A stretch of 64,000 nt of DNA from Rhodocollybia butyracea (taxonomy: Eukaryota; Basidiomycota; Agaricomycetes; Agaricales; Omphalotaceae): the NCBI GenBank assembly GCA_015501585.1, contig JADNRY010000234.1, positions 1-64,000 of the forward strand. The letters run 5' to 3'. Positions 10,334-20,934 of this stretch are shown here, one piece after another (position 1 is the stretch's first letter; each line of letters begins with the position of its first letter). A program made the translations under genes and the position numbers. The notes below the pieces were generated by a model. It worked only from the letters and a program-made list of their open reading frames with translations. It searched no databases and was not told the DNA's origin.

Positions 10334-12040
10334 ATGGAGTACGACGTGTCTCTGGCTCTTGACCGGTATATCGACTCCCTCTCTGACGACGTAGACCTAG
10401 AGAGCGACTGCAATGACTGCGACTATTGCGTCGAAGGCGCACCTTCTTTTCCACCTTCCGCCGCTAGCCACGGCTCGCCTCCAGCGTCCTCTGCTGCAGG
10501 AGACCGCAGCTGCTACGAGTTCTCCTCTGTCGCCCACGCCCCTTCTTCTGTGCACAGCGATGAAACCTCGTTCTCTTCTGCCCCTGGGAGCCGCGCGCCT
10601 CCCTCTCCTGAGGGCGACCCCGGCGCTTTCCCGCTTCCATCTTTTGGGCTCGTTCATCCGCTTCTTCACACCGCAGAAAGCGATGCCCTAAAAGCACCAG
10701 CTCAGCTGCCTCTGGATTAAGGGAAGGCAGCTCGAAGGAAGAGAAAAACCCAAAGAAAGCATGAGCAGCGAAGCGTTAAACGAAAGGTTGATCAGCCGGC
10801 CCAACCTCTTCTGCAGAAGGCTCTGAAAGAGGTTGCACGCCGTCGTGCTGCAGAGGCGCAAACCCTCAGCGCCGGCGATTCTTTTTCCACTGAAGACCTT
10901 CCTGTCAACAAGGGTGCATGGTCAGGGCTCAGGCAAATCTTTGAGAAAATACTTCCAGACGTTGCTGCGCTTACTGGTGAGGAATATAAGCTGGAACTTG
11001 TTCCATGGAATGGAAAGTGAGTGGGTCCATGCCTTCGAATTTGTTTTATTTGCTTACGCAGCACGAACTGCTCTAGGGATTGTTATGTTGTCGTAGATAA
11101 AGCAGGCCGTATCATCGCAGTTCTTGCCGGCAAACCTAGGGATGATAATTGGGATGCAGTTATGACCGAACTTACGGCCCAAATCAAAGATGCTCGCGGC
11201 AGTATGACATTCAGTAAGAAACAGGAAGCTCATAAAAGAGGGAAGTTTCCTTCGGTTGCTGTAGGTACATCGTTTGGCGGGGGTAGTAAGGTATAGGCGC
11301 TGATTCTCCATCCCATCCCCAGCTAATTTTTCAACCGCAGAGACCTGGTACAATGGCTTTCTATGGTGTAGCCAATCGTGCCATCCTTGTCAGCCTTATT
11401 GCATCTTCTGGCTTCTGTCGTCTTGTTGGGTTTGCAAACTGTAAGCTACTCCCTCCTTTTATTGATATTTAATTTCTAATTGTTTTCTTCTATAGCCATC
11501 TTCCAATGCTTTGCGGTGAATACGTTTGGATTGTACAATGAAAACCTCAACAACCTTTTTGCTTCCAATCCTAGACTTACTCGATGGTTCAACGGTGTTT
11601 TCGCAGGCGTTTCCTTTAACCTCGGCCCATGTACAGTCACCTGGCCTCATACTGACTGCCACAACCTTGCTTTCGGATGGTGTGCTATCACTGCTCTAGG
11701 TAACTTTGATCCAGATCGCGGCGGGCATATGATTCTCTGGGACCTTGGTCTTGTCATACACTTTCCTCCTGGATCTACGATTCTCATTCCCTCTGCACTG
11801 CTGACCCACTCGAATGTGCCCATTCAACCTGGAGAAGAACGTTACTCAATTATTCAGTATTCGTCTTCAGGTCTTTTTCGTTGGGTTTACAACGGCTTCC
11901 AGTCCGATAAAGACTTCATGGCAGCTGCGACGCCTGAGATGAAGATGAAGAGAGAGGAGGATCGAAAAGCCAGGTGGGGAAATGGGCTTCAGATGTTCTC
12001 TATATGGGAAGACCTTTGTAATCAGTACGCTAAAAAGTAA
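10334..12040 (+). CDS. TET/JBP-like 2-oxoglutarate/Fe(II) dioxygenase, with one in-frame stop
   Basis: Exons are 10334-11016, 11062-11290, 11341-11440 and 11496-12040, and all phases agree (introns of 45, 50 and 55 nt). The product would be about 518 aa, but a TAA at 10718-10720 lies in frame after a Ser/Pro-rich N-terminus. It is followed by a basic stretch (KAARRKRKTQRKH). The catalytic core is intact: an HxD iron site in TWPHTDCHNLAFGW (His codon 11648), the distal His in LLTHSN (11807) and the 2OG-binding Arg in EERYSIIQY (11840). Fungal TET/JBP proteins oxidise 5-methylcytosine in DNA, are expanded in mushrooms and are often linked to transposons. I assign this family from the HTD...GGH...FPPGSTILIPSA...H...R pattern; a general prolyl-hydroxylase-like fold is the alternative. 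The stop may be a real nonsense mutation or part of an unrecognised N-terminal intron. Confidence 0.6.
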
Positions 12041-12110
12041 TTGTGTTGGTATCAATTTTTTCGTTGGCTTTGGAGCAGTCAAATATCTCTGCAAAAGAAA
12101 TAATTACATC

Positions 12111-12214
12111 GGTCCAATGGTGTAGTGGTTAGCGCACATGGCGGTAGTGGACGGCGGAAGGCTGTCCCGTGAGGCCCAGGTTTGAGTCCTGGTTGGACCA
12201 TTCCTTTTTTTTTT
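12111..12214 (+). tRNA. tRNA-like Pol III unit with poly-T terminator
   Basis: The sequence has GGTCCAA/TTGGACC acceptor pairing, D stem GTGT/GCGC with A-box, anticodon-type stem CATGG/CCGTG, T arm CCAGG-TTTGAGT-CCTGG and discriminator A at 12200. A run of about ten T residues follows at once, a good Pol III terminator. Between the anticodon stem halves are 25 nt, so an 18-nt intron would be needed, and the usual U33 is absent. It starts 71 bp after the dioxygenase stop. It is transcribable in appearance, but no amino acid can be assigned. Confidence 0.5.
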
Positions 12215-12513
12215 TTCAAATTACTTTCAACATAGATCTTTTTTGGGTTTCTCAAGGGATTCTCAAGGGCTTCGCGGTCAAGGTTGCATTTTTTCAAGGA
12301 CAACAGGCAAGTGTACTGGAGTTGTAATACAATGTTAAAGAGAATGCTATTTCTCACCCTTGAGCGCTCATTTGTTTCAACCCATGACAGCACTTAGCTC
12401 ACAGAGCTTGTTTAAACCTTGACGATAAAGACATAAACGAACAGCTTCGATCTTTCTCGGGCCCCTCTGTCGTTTCAGAGGCGCGAAAAGTAATTCAACT
12501 GGTATCGAATGTG

Positions 12514-13956
12514 ATGGATGAAGACATCAAAATTGTCGAGGCTCAGATGGAGAAACTTGATGCTCAAATCGAGGTTCTGTTTTCTGACCGACGTAACCTT
12601 GGCCATGAAATGGAGATACCGCGAAAGCAGAGAGAAAAAATCAAATTTTTGCCATCTCCCTTTTGGATAGTGCCGGACAAAATATTAGCGATAATTATGG
12701 AGTACGCATGCGCAGAAAACTATCTGAAGAGCCACTGCTACACCTCTCTCCCTGCCATCGCTATAGGTTCCGTTTGTCATCGTTGGTACAGAATCGTAAA
12801 AGGATTACCAAAACTCTGGTCCAACTTAACAGTAGAGACAACCATTTCTAGGCCGGAAAACTGGGGAGCGCCTGAACGTTCAGTGGCTAGCTTTTCAGAT
12901 AGGATCGTCGGGTTTCTGGAGAAATCTCATCAGGTTCCGTTAAACATAACATTGCTTGCAAAGGGTACACAGCCCCTTCACTGGCATGGCCCTCTTACCT
13001 TTCCTGGCCTAACTATGCTCACAAACGAAAGTCATCGTTGGAAGATGTTCAGATACACTGGAGATAATTCAATCTCTGGTTATAATATACTCTCTGGCCT
13101 TGAATTTCCCCTTCTTGTTGAGCTGGATATCGGTGGTGGAAAAGGTGCCAGTGCCGCCGATCTTTGTCGGTTCGAAACTTCCCCGAAACTTCGTGCAGTT
13201 CGGGGTTTTGTTGAACCAACGTCTCTACTGCCAATCCCCACCATCATCTGCCAAAAGATTACAAAATTTTGTGTCGACGGACACTTAGAGTCCCTGGAAA
13301 CATTGAAGAAAGTTCTGGATTGCTGCGTTTCTCTGACTTTTCTCGAGATCAGTTTCATAGAAGACTCTATCAGACTTGAGAAAGCCAGCAAATACCCCAA
13401 CATCACTTCACTTGCTACAAGAGTAGAGGCTTTATTTCTCTCCTTCAATTTTCCTTCTCTGGCCGAGCTCGTGGTTGATGGTGGCAAGGAGTGGTCAACC
13501 GAGGCATTTGAATCCTTCGTGTCGAGATCAGAATGCATGATCACTGCATTTGTTATCAAAAGGATATCTCTAACTGATGATAACCTTCTACGAACCCTCC
13601 ATCTCATGCCATCTCTAACTTCCCTCGAAATTGAGGACGCCGCCACAATTTACCGCAATCATCAGAGACAAAGTCCAGTCACTTTAAAGCTGATGTCAGC
13701 GCTCACTGTTTGGGATGATATCTCCCTTGTTCCGAAACTACACAGTCTCTACCTGTCTTCTGATAGCTGTTGCAGCCACTCTGAACTCGTTTCAATGGTT
13801 CAATCACACTGGTTTCCACTGGGTTCAGAGCGGTCTGCAGCAATGTCAAGGGGACAAGGCTGCATACGGTCTGTTATTCTCAAGTTTCCGTTCGGCACAG
13901 TCGATCGCAAAGTTTATGAGCCATTAGAGAATTTGGATAGACGTGAAGGTTTGTGA
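12514..13956 (+). CDS. F-box-like protein with leucine-rich C-terminal region
   Basis: A single uninterrupted frame of 480 aa starts at the ATG at 12514; the codon before it is GTG and not a likely start. Residues ~5-50 form a charged coiled coil (EAQMEKLDAQIEVLFSDRR). An F-box-like motif follows (~50-100: LPSPFWIVPDKILAIIMEYA, then VCHRWYRIVKGLPKLWSNL), then irregular leucine-rich segments. This coiled coil plus F-box plus LRR-like layout is a hugely expanded family in Agaricomycetes. Such proteins are expected to bind Skp1 and recruit targets to an SCF ubiquitin ligase, but the target here is unknown. The protein is at the short end for the family, so the C-terminus could be truncated. No introns are needed. 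Confidence 0.75.
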   Translation: MDEDIKIVEAQMEKLDAQIEVLFSDRRNLGHEMEIPRKQREKIKFLPSPFWIVPDKILAIIMEYACAENYLKSHCYTSLPAIAIGSVCHRWYRIVKGLPKLWSNLTVETTISRPENWGAPERSVASFSDRIVGFLEKSHQVPLNITLLAKGTQPLHWHGPLTFPGLTMLTNESHRWKMFRYTGDNSISGYNILSGLEFPLLVELDIGGGKGASAADLCRFETSPKLRAVRGFVEPTSLLPIPTIICQKITKFCVDGHLESLETLKKVLDCCVSLTFLEISFIEDSIRLEKASKYPNITSLATRVEALFLSFNFPSLAELVVDGGKEWSTEAFESFVSRSECMITAFVIKRISLTDDNLLRTLHLMPSLTSLEIEDAATIYRNHQRQSPVTLKLMSALTVWDDISLVPKLHSLYLSSDSCCSHSELVSMVQSHWFPLGSERSAAMSRGQGCIRSVILKFPFGTVDRKVYEPLENLDRREGL

Positions 13957-14449
13957 GTAGTGCTATTAGAATTCGTGCGGGATGATGACTGGGTCTGTTA
14001 TAGTTCTATTTTTCTTTGTACATTTTGCTGACGGTATTGGTAGTGGTAGCGGTAGTATAACCAATGTGGTCCCATTTAGGAACTGCCGGGGCCCCATATC
14101 ACGCTAAATACTTGCCTGGGATGCGTAGCCAATGCGTAGCTATGACTTGAGCTGTGATCAGCACTTGCAGTGCCATATTTATAGTAGACCCAAATTCGAA
14201 GGTATCAGGAGTTTTAAAAACATATGTTGCAGTGCGTTTGCGGCGTGACAAGCATAAGAACAATGATTCAACATGAAAAAGAAAATAATTCATAGTTGTG
14301 GCTTTCATCGATAGGGCTCGTTAATAGATCACGTGCTTACGACTAACAAGCGCTGGGTTTTGTATCTTGCTTCAAACCGTTCACCGATGAAAATAAAAAT
14401 AGAGTCTACTGCAAGACTTGGTACGTATTTCTTGCTTTTGTGCTCCATT
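13957..14449. other. Intergenic
   Basis: No coding signal or structured element is supported. A short gtagtggtagcggtag tract lies near 14040. Confidence 0.35.
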
Positions 14450-14680
14450 ATCACTGAAAAGCTCCATCCTTCTTTAGTGCGCTCTGTCAATGTGGATGTT
14501 ACACCGCCTTCCAGTGCTTCTCCCTCATAGATGTTGCAAAAAGTGTTTGTTAGTAGGTGCGTACAATTTCTTTTCTTATTACCATCGCCCTAGCTGACGC
14601 AATTACCAGTACTTTTCTCCCCTTTAAACACTTTATCGGAATAGACTAGAGGCTCCGACAATCTTAAATCTCATATGAGT
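14450..14680. repeat. Diverged duplicate of 8740-8985
   Basis: It carries the same 18-bp identical block and ordered matching blocks as 8740-8985. It directly precedes the CDC48-like fragment, so the duplicated unit may include gene fragments or regulatory DNA that moved together. Confidence 0.55.
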
Positions 14681-14769
14681 CTTCGGCTCACAGGTGGACA
14701 TGATGGTCGCAACCTACAAGAAGTGGGAGATTCGGTGTCTCCTAAACGGAATCAACTTTATGCTAGTTA

Positions 14770-15030
14770 TCAAACACGGGAAGTGTGTGCATATCTTACT
14801 TTTCGACAGCTCTATTGAGAGGTTGAGCATAAAATTCTTCGACGTGTACTCGAAGCCATACTTTCGTGAATGCACGTTGCTGTATTCGCTTCAACAATCA
14901 TTTTTAACTAATTTTGCAAAAGCCTATTGTCCCGTTCACAATGGCAACACTTTCCTTGTGCGAGAAGGAATGCGTGCTGTGGAATTTGAAGCCGTTGAGC
15001 CGAATTGTTGCACAAGCTACTGCCATCCGC
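14770..15030 (+). pseudogene. CDC48/p97 N-domain fragment
   Basis: The translation contains GKCVHILLFDSSIERLS, FFDVYSKPYF and, after a gap that looks like a retained intron (GTGAAT...AAAAG), NGNTFLVREGMRAVEFEAVE. These match the conserved order of the AAA+ ATPase CDC48/p97 N-domain (VHILPFDDSIEGL, FDVYLKPYF, GDTFLVRGGMRTVEFKV). CDC48 extracts ubiquitinated proteins from complexes and membranes; no ATPase domain is present here. Several conserved residues are changed and the fragment is only about 60-90 codons long. It is followed directly by SPT16 sequence, a junction not found in normal genes. Confidence 0.7.
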
Positions 15031-15094
15031 ACAGGTTCAAATCTTGTATCCATCCGCCTGAAAAAATCCGACTAAAACGTTTTACTTGCAGAGG

Positions 15095-16140
15095 ACGATC
15101 CAGCGAAGGTGATTTTACCTACCTTCGAATCTATTTCCAGACGCCGGGTCAAGTCGTTGGTAAGTAATAAGTACCTTTAAATGTAGCCGTTGAAGATCCC
15201 GATGCTCCCTTTGTTCGGTCAATCTCATACCGTTCAACGGATGGACATCATTTTGACTCGATCAATAAACAAATCAACGCGCTGAAAAGGGACGTAAACA
15301 AACGGGAGGCGCAGAAGAAGGAAGTGATCGATGTTATCGAGCAAGAATTGCTTGTTGTCTGCTCCAGATGGTAAAAGGCTTCCGGGCGAAGTAGAAATCC
15401 ATCGGAACAGCGTTCGATACCAATCTCCAATGGGTCAGAAAGTCAGTGAGTACTTGCCTTGAAATATCGCTTGACGTTATTAACTTAATACAGTGTAGAT
15501 GTGCTACTCAACAATATCAAACACCTTTTCTTTCAGCCTTGTCATTGTTCATGTGCACCTTAGATCCCCAATTCTTGTCGACAAGAAGAAAACATTTGTC
15601 AGCTACATTTTTTCTGTTATGTTATGTATAGCTTACCTTTGTTCCAGGATGTCCAACTCTTCCGTGAGGCTACAGATGTTCAATTTGACGAAACAGGAAG
15701 CATAAATACCGATGACGAGGATGAAATTGAGATGTAGCACCAAGAACAGAAGCGAAGGTAAATCTTACACAAGGAAATTAAGGCGACCGCAGAAGCCGCT
15801 TCCTCATCTGTAAGTCGCATGCCCTCACTTGCACACTGCTTCATCTCATTTGAGATTCCGCAGAATGGAGAAACACTGGAGCTTGACATTCTTTTCTGAG
15901 AACTGGCTTTCAAAGGTGTCCCCTTCCGTACTTCCGTTCGACTAGCCTACAACAGACTGCTTAATTCATCTCATGGATCCTCTATTTTTGTTTGTCACTC
16001 TGTCCGACATAGAGATTGCTTCACTTGAGCGTGTGCAGTACAGTCTCAAGCAATTTGATCTGTGTTTGATTTTCAAGAATTTTACCAAGCTACCGTTGCA
16101 TATCCACATAATCTCAAAGCTCGTCAACGGACAATGTCAA
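15095..16140 (+). pseudogene. FACT subunit SPT16, degenerate intron-containing fragment
   Basis: Ordered blocks match SPT16 (histone chaperone FACT): GDFTYLRIYFQTPGQ (15110), DAPFVRSISYRSTDGHHFDS (15200), NKREAQKKEVIDVIEQE, DGKRLPGEVEIH (15370), IKHLFFQP, HVHLRSPILVDKKK, LFREATDVQFDETG (15660), EDEIEM, GVPFRTSVRL and finally LSDIEIASLERVQYSLKQFD (16005). In-frame stops occur (after EDEIEM and after LELDILF), and part of the middle is missing between VIEQE and DGKRL. Intron-like stretches with GTAAGT/GTGAGT donors remain between blocks, so the copy was made from DNA and not from spliced mRNA. It covers the middle to C-terminal part of the family and cannot be functional. Confidence 0.88.
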
Positions 16141-16375
16141 AAATTGGCTAGAGTGAGTTGATTTTCTTTCTACATCGAGTCGGTGCTAATCGACTGTCCC
16201 TACCCGGTGCGAGGCGGCGATATTCTATACCAATGCGGCATATCGTATTACCCCAGTGCACCCAGCTCAGCGGAACGCTCTCTGCTTGGCATGGGAGGGG
16301 AAGGGAAGTCAGGGCAGAGTACGCAGTGTACTTTGTGCTTGCATCCCCAATTTACAAGTAGCAGGGCCTCTGGGC

Positions 16376-16691
16376 CTGCTAAACCCTGCTAACGGGTGTC
16401 GACAACTTCTTCGCTATTTCCTTGGACCTTGAAGGAGATGAGACGATTCTCCACGTCCCTCGCCCTTACCCATCGCGAAGACAAGTCTTCTTTGAAATCT
16501 TTGACTTTTTTTTTTGTGTCATATCCCGCGCAGCTGCTAAACCCTGCTAACGGGTGTCGACAACTTCTTCGCTATTTCCTTGGACCTTGAAGGAGATGAG
16601 ACGATTCTCCACGTCCCTCGGCCTTACCCATCGCGAAGACAAGTCTTCTTTGAAATCTTTGACTTTTTTTTTTGTGTCATATCCCGCGCAG
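16376..16691. repeat. 158-bp direct tandem duplication
   Basis: Copy 1 (16376-16533) and copy 2 (16534-16691) differ at one position that I can see (cctcgccc against cctcggcc). Both contain a T9-10 run and read as coding-like text (FFAISLDLEGDETILHV, PRPYPSRRQVFFEIF) of an unrecognised protein. The near identity implies a recent duplication. Confidence 0.85.
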
Positions 16692-17376
16692 CTGGTTCTT
16701 TCGCTGCCTGCCTCTCCTTAATTCCGCGCTGCTTTTTGTTCTCTCGCCAAGACCAGTTTCACTCTCGCCCTTTTGTTTCTTGTGCATCTTGCTGACCCTA
16801 ATTGTCGTGCGAAGTGCCTTGTTGTCATTCTTCCTTTTCGACACTTCTCATTCGCCGTCTGGTTCGTTCCGCTTCGATGCTTCATATTCACTATCTGATT
16901 ATATTGCATCGCCATTCCTCTGTTTCGACTACTTTCGTTCGCTGTGCTTGTTTGTTTCCGATTTGCTGTCGCATTGGCTCACTCTCGCCTGCCGTTAGCA
17001 TTGCACTACGACTCCGACTCTGACATCGTCCTTCCATTGTCTTTCATTGTTCACACTAGTGCGTCTAGTTGCTGTATGCCTACTCGCTCTCCTGATTCTT
17101 CAGTATATCTTGCTTGTCATTCCAAACTCAAAGGATGCTTAGATGGTGCTTAAGTAAATTACTTGTATTCCAGTAGTTTTGGTTAAGGATGGTTGCCATG
17201 ATTTGCGTTCAATTCTTAGAACAGTGTCTCCCGCTCCTACTCTCCGGACATCTAATAAACTTTCTTCATGTACAGAAGACAGTCTGAAAGACTGATGAAG
17301 GCGCAGATCCATCATTTCTTTTAAGTTTTTCCAAGCGCCGTCACGTGGTTATTTTCGCGTCTTTCTTCCTTCTTTC
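16692..17376. other. Pyrimidine-rich spacer
   Basis: A C/T-rich stretch without a supported gene. It may be the promoter and 5' leader of the gene starting at 17377. Confidence 0.35.
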
Positions 17377-20300
17377 ATGTCTGGCAGAAACAAACGTCGT
17401 AACTCTGCTTCAGTTCATTCTCAGAAAAAGCCGAAAACCTCCAGCTCCCAACCCTCTAAAAAAGCAAATGGCCCCGAAAAGCCAAGACAGGTGGGCCATG
17501 TCCAAGCCTATGCGAGGACGTTCGATGCATCTGCAGAGGGCGCAATACCGAAAGGTAAGTTGTTGGACCTCTTTGTAGAACCAGCCAGTTTATCTCGTTC
17601 TGCGAGCGCTTAGAATTGAGAAAAGATGGATTGGGTTGGTTCGTCTTATAAGGTTTCCATACCGCACATACTACAACTCCACAGAACTTAATGACCAAGA
17701 ACAGGCTTACCTTCAACGGTTTCGCGTGGGCACTTCAGGAAACGGTGGGTGATCCGTGCTCCAAGGCGGAATAGTTGCTGACAGGTTCGGCGTTACTACC
17801 TCACAAGATAGTACTTCGGATATTCCGCATACCTTGGACGATGAGACCCAGCAAGACAGCGACGTTACAATGGAATACGGTGAAGGAGACGAAGGAGGCG
17901 ATGGAGACAATGGAGATGAAGGAGACGAAGGAGACAATGGAGATGAAGGAGATGATGTGAGCGAAAATCTACTTCTTTTGATTTTTCCACTAATGTACAT
18001 ACATTCCATTTCTTCAGATGGTTATCGAGGACGTGATGAAGGAGAACAAGAACAAGAACAAACAGAATGGAACCAGGGCAAAAGTCCTTCAAAGCGATCT
18101 TGCTTCCGATGCGCTTGCAAAGATAAGTAAACAGGCGGTGAGAAAGGCGATCTGCCTTCTGGATATGTTTCCTTCTGACAAGATGTTTGCCTGGGAAGTA
18201 CTGGAAGAGGAGTTGGTTTCGCAGCAAGGTGATGATAACCGGATACTCGAGGATTTACGTGAGACCAAGAAGGATCCTCAGGCACTGGATAAGTTGCTAC
18301 GCTGGGTGAATTCCTTCTGCTCTTCCAATGCTCCCATTCTAAACCCTCTTACCAGATGGGTTATAGCGAATCCGATGTTCGTTATGCCTTAGCGCAACAG
18401 ACCAGAACACTCGTGGATCCTTATTTTGGTTTTAGCTCAGTGGATGAGGGAGGGCCTCAGGTAAAGGCTTCTTCCTTGTTATTTCCTTTAATTGCTCTAA
18501 GAATGTTTTCTTGAGGCGGAATTGGCCAACTGGCTGATGGGCGAAGGCCGATACCACTGTGAAGGTGTCGACTTCAAGGTAATTCTTTTGTCTTTTCCCT
18601 ATCTTTTTTGTCACTGGTTTTGTTTTATTCAGGAAAGGAAGTCGGGAAAGCCTTTCTATTCTTTGCTCATTGCCCAAATCCTTCGTGCATTCTTAGTTGA
18701 CGCGCAAAATAAGACGACTTATCGCCTCATAACTACAGAACTGCCTCGACTCCAATGTGTGCCAGGACGTCTGATAGCTGCAGTGACGGCGACGGTATTT
18801 GTTTCAACTTCTTGTCGACCTGCTCAAACCCTCATTTGCAGATCTATCACTGTATAACGGAGCATGCAAGTGGAATGAGGCAGAGTATACATATCTCAGC
18901 AAAAAATCTCCGGGATCAGTCAGTGAACAACAGTCCATTGGTTTACTGTCACTAACTTGCTTTATCATAATTTTGCTGTAGATACAACGCCATATGGGAA
19001 AGCATTGACAGGATTCGGGTGAACTCTCGGGCATACTTCGATTTTCTAGAGAAAAAAACTTATGAAAGAATGAGGTAAGTTGTTGGTCGCACTTATCTAG
19101 CTAGGCCCTCATATGTAATGACGCTTTAGAGCACCCAGTCATTCGCTTCTTTCTGTTCAAACATTCGATTATGACGCATTGTCATTTTTTTGCAGAAAGT
19201 GAGGAGAAGAAGGACGAGGAGAAGAAGAAGGAGGCGGCAGAGAAGAAGGAAGCAAAGAAGAAGAAGGAGGAGGCGAAGAAGAAGGAAGAGGCGAAGAAGA
19301 AGGAGGAGGCGAAAAAACCAGCAAAGAAACCAGCGAAGAAGAACGAGGAGACAAAGAAAGCAACGAAGCCGCTGAAGAAGAAGGAGGGGGCAAAGAAACC
19401 AGCGAAGCCGGCAAAGAAGAGGGAGGAGGAGGAGAAGCCGACAAAGGGGGAGAAGCCAACAAAGGGGAGGAGAAGCCGACAAAGGGGGAGGAGAAGCCAA
19501 CAAAGGGGGAGGAGAAGCCAACAAAGGGGGAGGAGAAGCCAACAAAGGGGGAGGAGAAGCCAACAAAGGGGGAGGAGAAGCCAACAAAGGGGGGGAAGAG
19601 CGAGAAGCCAGAGGCGAGGATTACAGAGATAGCGTCGAAGAAGGCAGAGAACAAGAATGCGATAAAGCTAAAGGCGACAAAAGAGGTGAAGACGGCAGGG
19701 AAGATGATGAGCGAAACGGAGGAGAACTTGAGGAAGGCGGCTAAGAGCAAGAAGGGGGAGGAGAAGCAGAAGGGGGAACCGGATCCCAAGAGGAGGAGCG
19801 TGGTAAACTCAAGCAATGGCGAGAGGTCTGACGCAGAGTCTAACCGTGACAGTGAGGGCGCTGAGTCCGATGAAGTGCCAACCGAGACAGCGAGGGCTTT
19901 GACCATGCGTCCGGCGGCGACAACAACAACAACAACAATGGTGACGACAATGGCGACAACGGCGACAACGGCGACGGCGATGGCGACAACGGCGACAACG
20001 GCGAAGACAACAGCAACCGCGACAACAACGGCAATGACAGCGACAACGGCAGCGGAAACGACAATGACAACGAGGGCTCCAAGCTCAAACATGAGGACTT
20101 GGATGGAAAGTCCAGCCATGAGGGTGAGGGGTTTGACGAAGGGTCCAACCGCGATAGTAAGGGGCCTGGTGACAGTGGCAGCCGCAGGTCCAATGCTGGA
20201 GACAAGGGGTTTGGTGCGGTGTAAGACAGTGAAGACACAGGAACTCCCAGAGTGCCCATTGTCGGGGTGGAGGAAGGTGGAGCTTTCAGCATTGAGTCGA

Positions 20301-20575
20301 AAGCGGAGGGATCAGATCATCGCCCAGACAATAGCCCAAAACTGGACGTTAGGAAGGAAATTGGGAGCAAGATGGGGATAACGGATTTAGAAGATGTGAT
20401 AGAGCTTGACAGTGACGATGATGCGGATGGAAAGGAGGGAAATATACAATCCCGAGCACGAGCAGGAATTCTGGCAAGGTGGAAGAACAAGACGTGGGAG
20501 GGAAGAAACCCAAAGGGCAAAAAAACACCAGAGGAGCAAAAAGCACCGGGAACACTGGGGTGCAGAGAAATCTAA
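17377..20575 (+). pseudogene. Uncharacterised Agaricomycete protein with K/E-rich repetitive tail, decayed
   Basis: The gene starts MSGRNKRRNSASVHS with a first GTAAGT donor at about 17555. Later exons encode an acidic Gly/Asp/Glu run, then an alpha-helical region (AICLLDMFPSDKMFAWEVLE, GYSESDVRYALAQQTRTLV, ANWLMGEGRYHCEGVDFK, GKPFYSLLIAQILRAFLVDA, FQLLVDLLKPSFADLSLYNG, YNAIWESIDRIRVNSRAYFD). This layout resembles mushroom-specific DUF6532-type proteins, but I cannot confirm the family. The tail is Lys/Glu-rich, with a GEEKPTK minisatellite and an Asn/Asp/Gly-rich stretch. Defects: a frame change near 18800 (AVTATV to FQLLVD), a short G-run at 19464-19467 that breaks the GEEKPTK frame, a frame change near 19885, and a TAA at 20222-20224. 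I infer a decaying gene. Confidence 0.5.
19441..19595 (+). repeat. 21-bp minisatellite encoding GEEKPTK
   Basis: About seven units of gggaggagaagccaacaaag type follow each other. Most have five G residues between AAA and AGGAG. The unit at 19461 has four G and the first unit is shorter, so the open frame changes inside the array. The last unit has seven G. Confidence 0.8.
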
Positions 20576-20599
20576 GATCCAAGACAATGGCTGGAAGCA

Positions 20600-20934
20600 A
20601 TGAGGGTCGGTGACACAAAATATTCAGTCATTTTTCGCTACTCTTTGCATCTTCCATTCGCTTCATTCACTGTCTGCTCCATTCATCATTTGCTTTATTC
20701 GCCTTTCATATCTGCATTTGTTCATTCTGCTGTATATATATTGTCCTATCAAATATCATTTGAGTACAGGAATAATCCGCTGTCGCTTATTTCAGGAAAG
20801 CAAAAATGATTTCAGAACTAAATTTAAAACTGCCAGCAGCTCTGTTGAGCTTCCTTGGGTCATTGTTTGAAAGTCGGGGCTCAGCCATAGCTGTTCTGAG
20901 GTATGTCTGGGGGTTTGAAGAGACGTTCCGCGAC
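20600..20934. other. AT-rich spacer
   Basis: No gene is supported. Repeated attc-type pyrimidine-rich stretches are present around 20640-20740. Confidence 0.3.

Noticed and set aside
12511..12513. GTG as start of the F-box protein
   Set aside because: A nuclear fungal gene should use ATG; the next codon at 12514 is ATG and leads into the same protein.
19126..20292. Long minus-strand open frames rich in Ser/Pro/Leu/Val
   Set aside because: They are the complement of the K/E-rich and D/N-rich simple-sequence tail of the plus-strand gene; low-complexity DNA is open in several frames.
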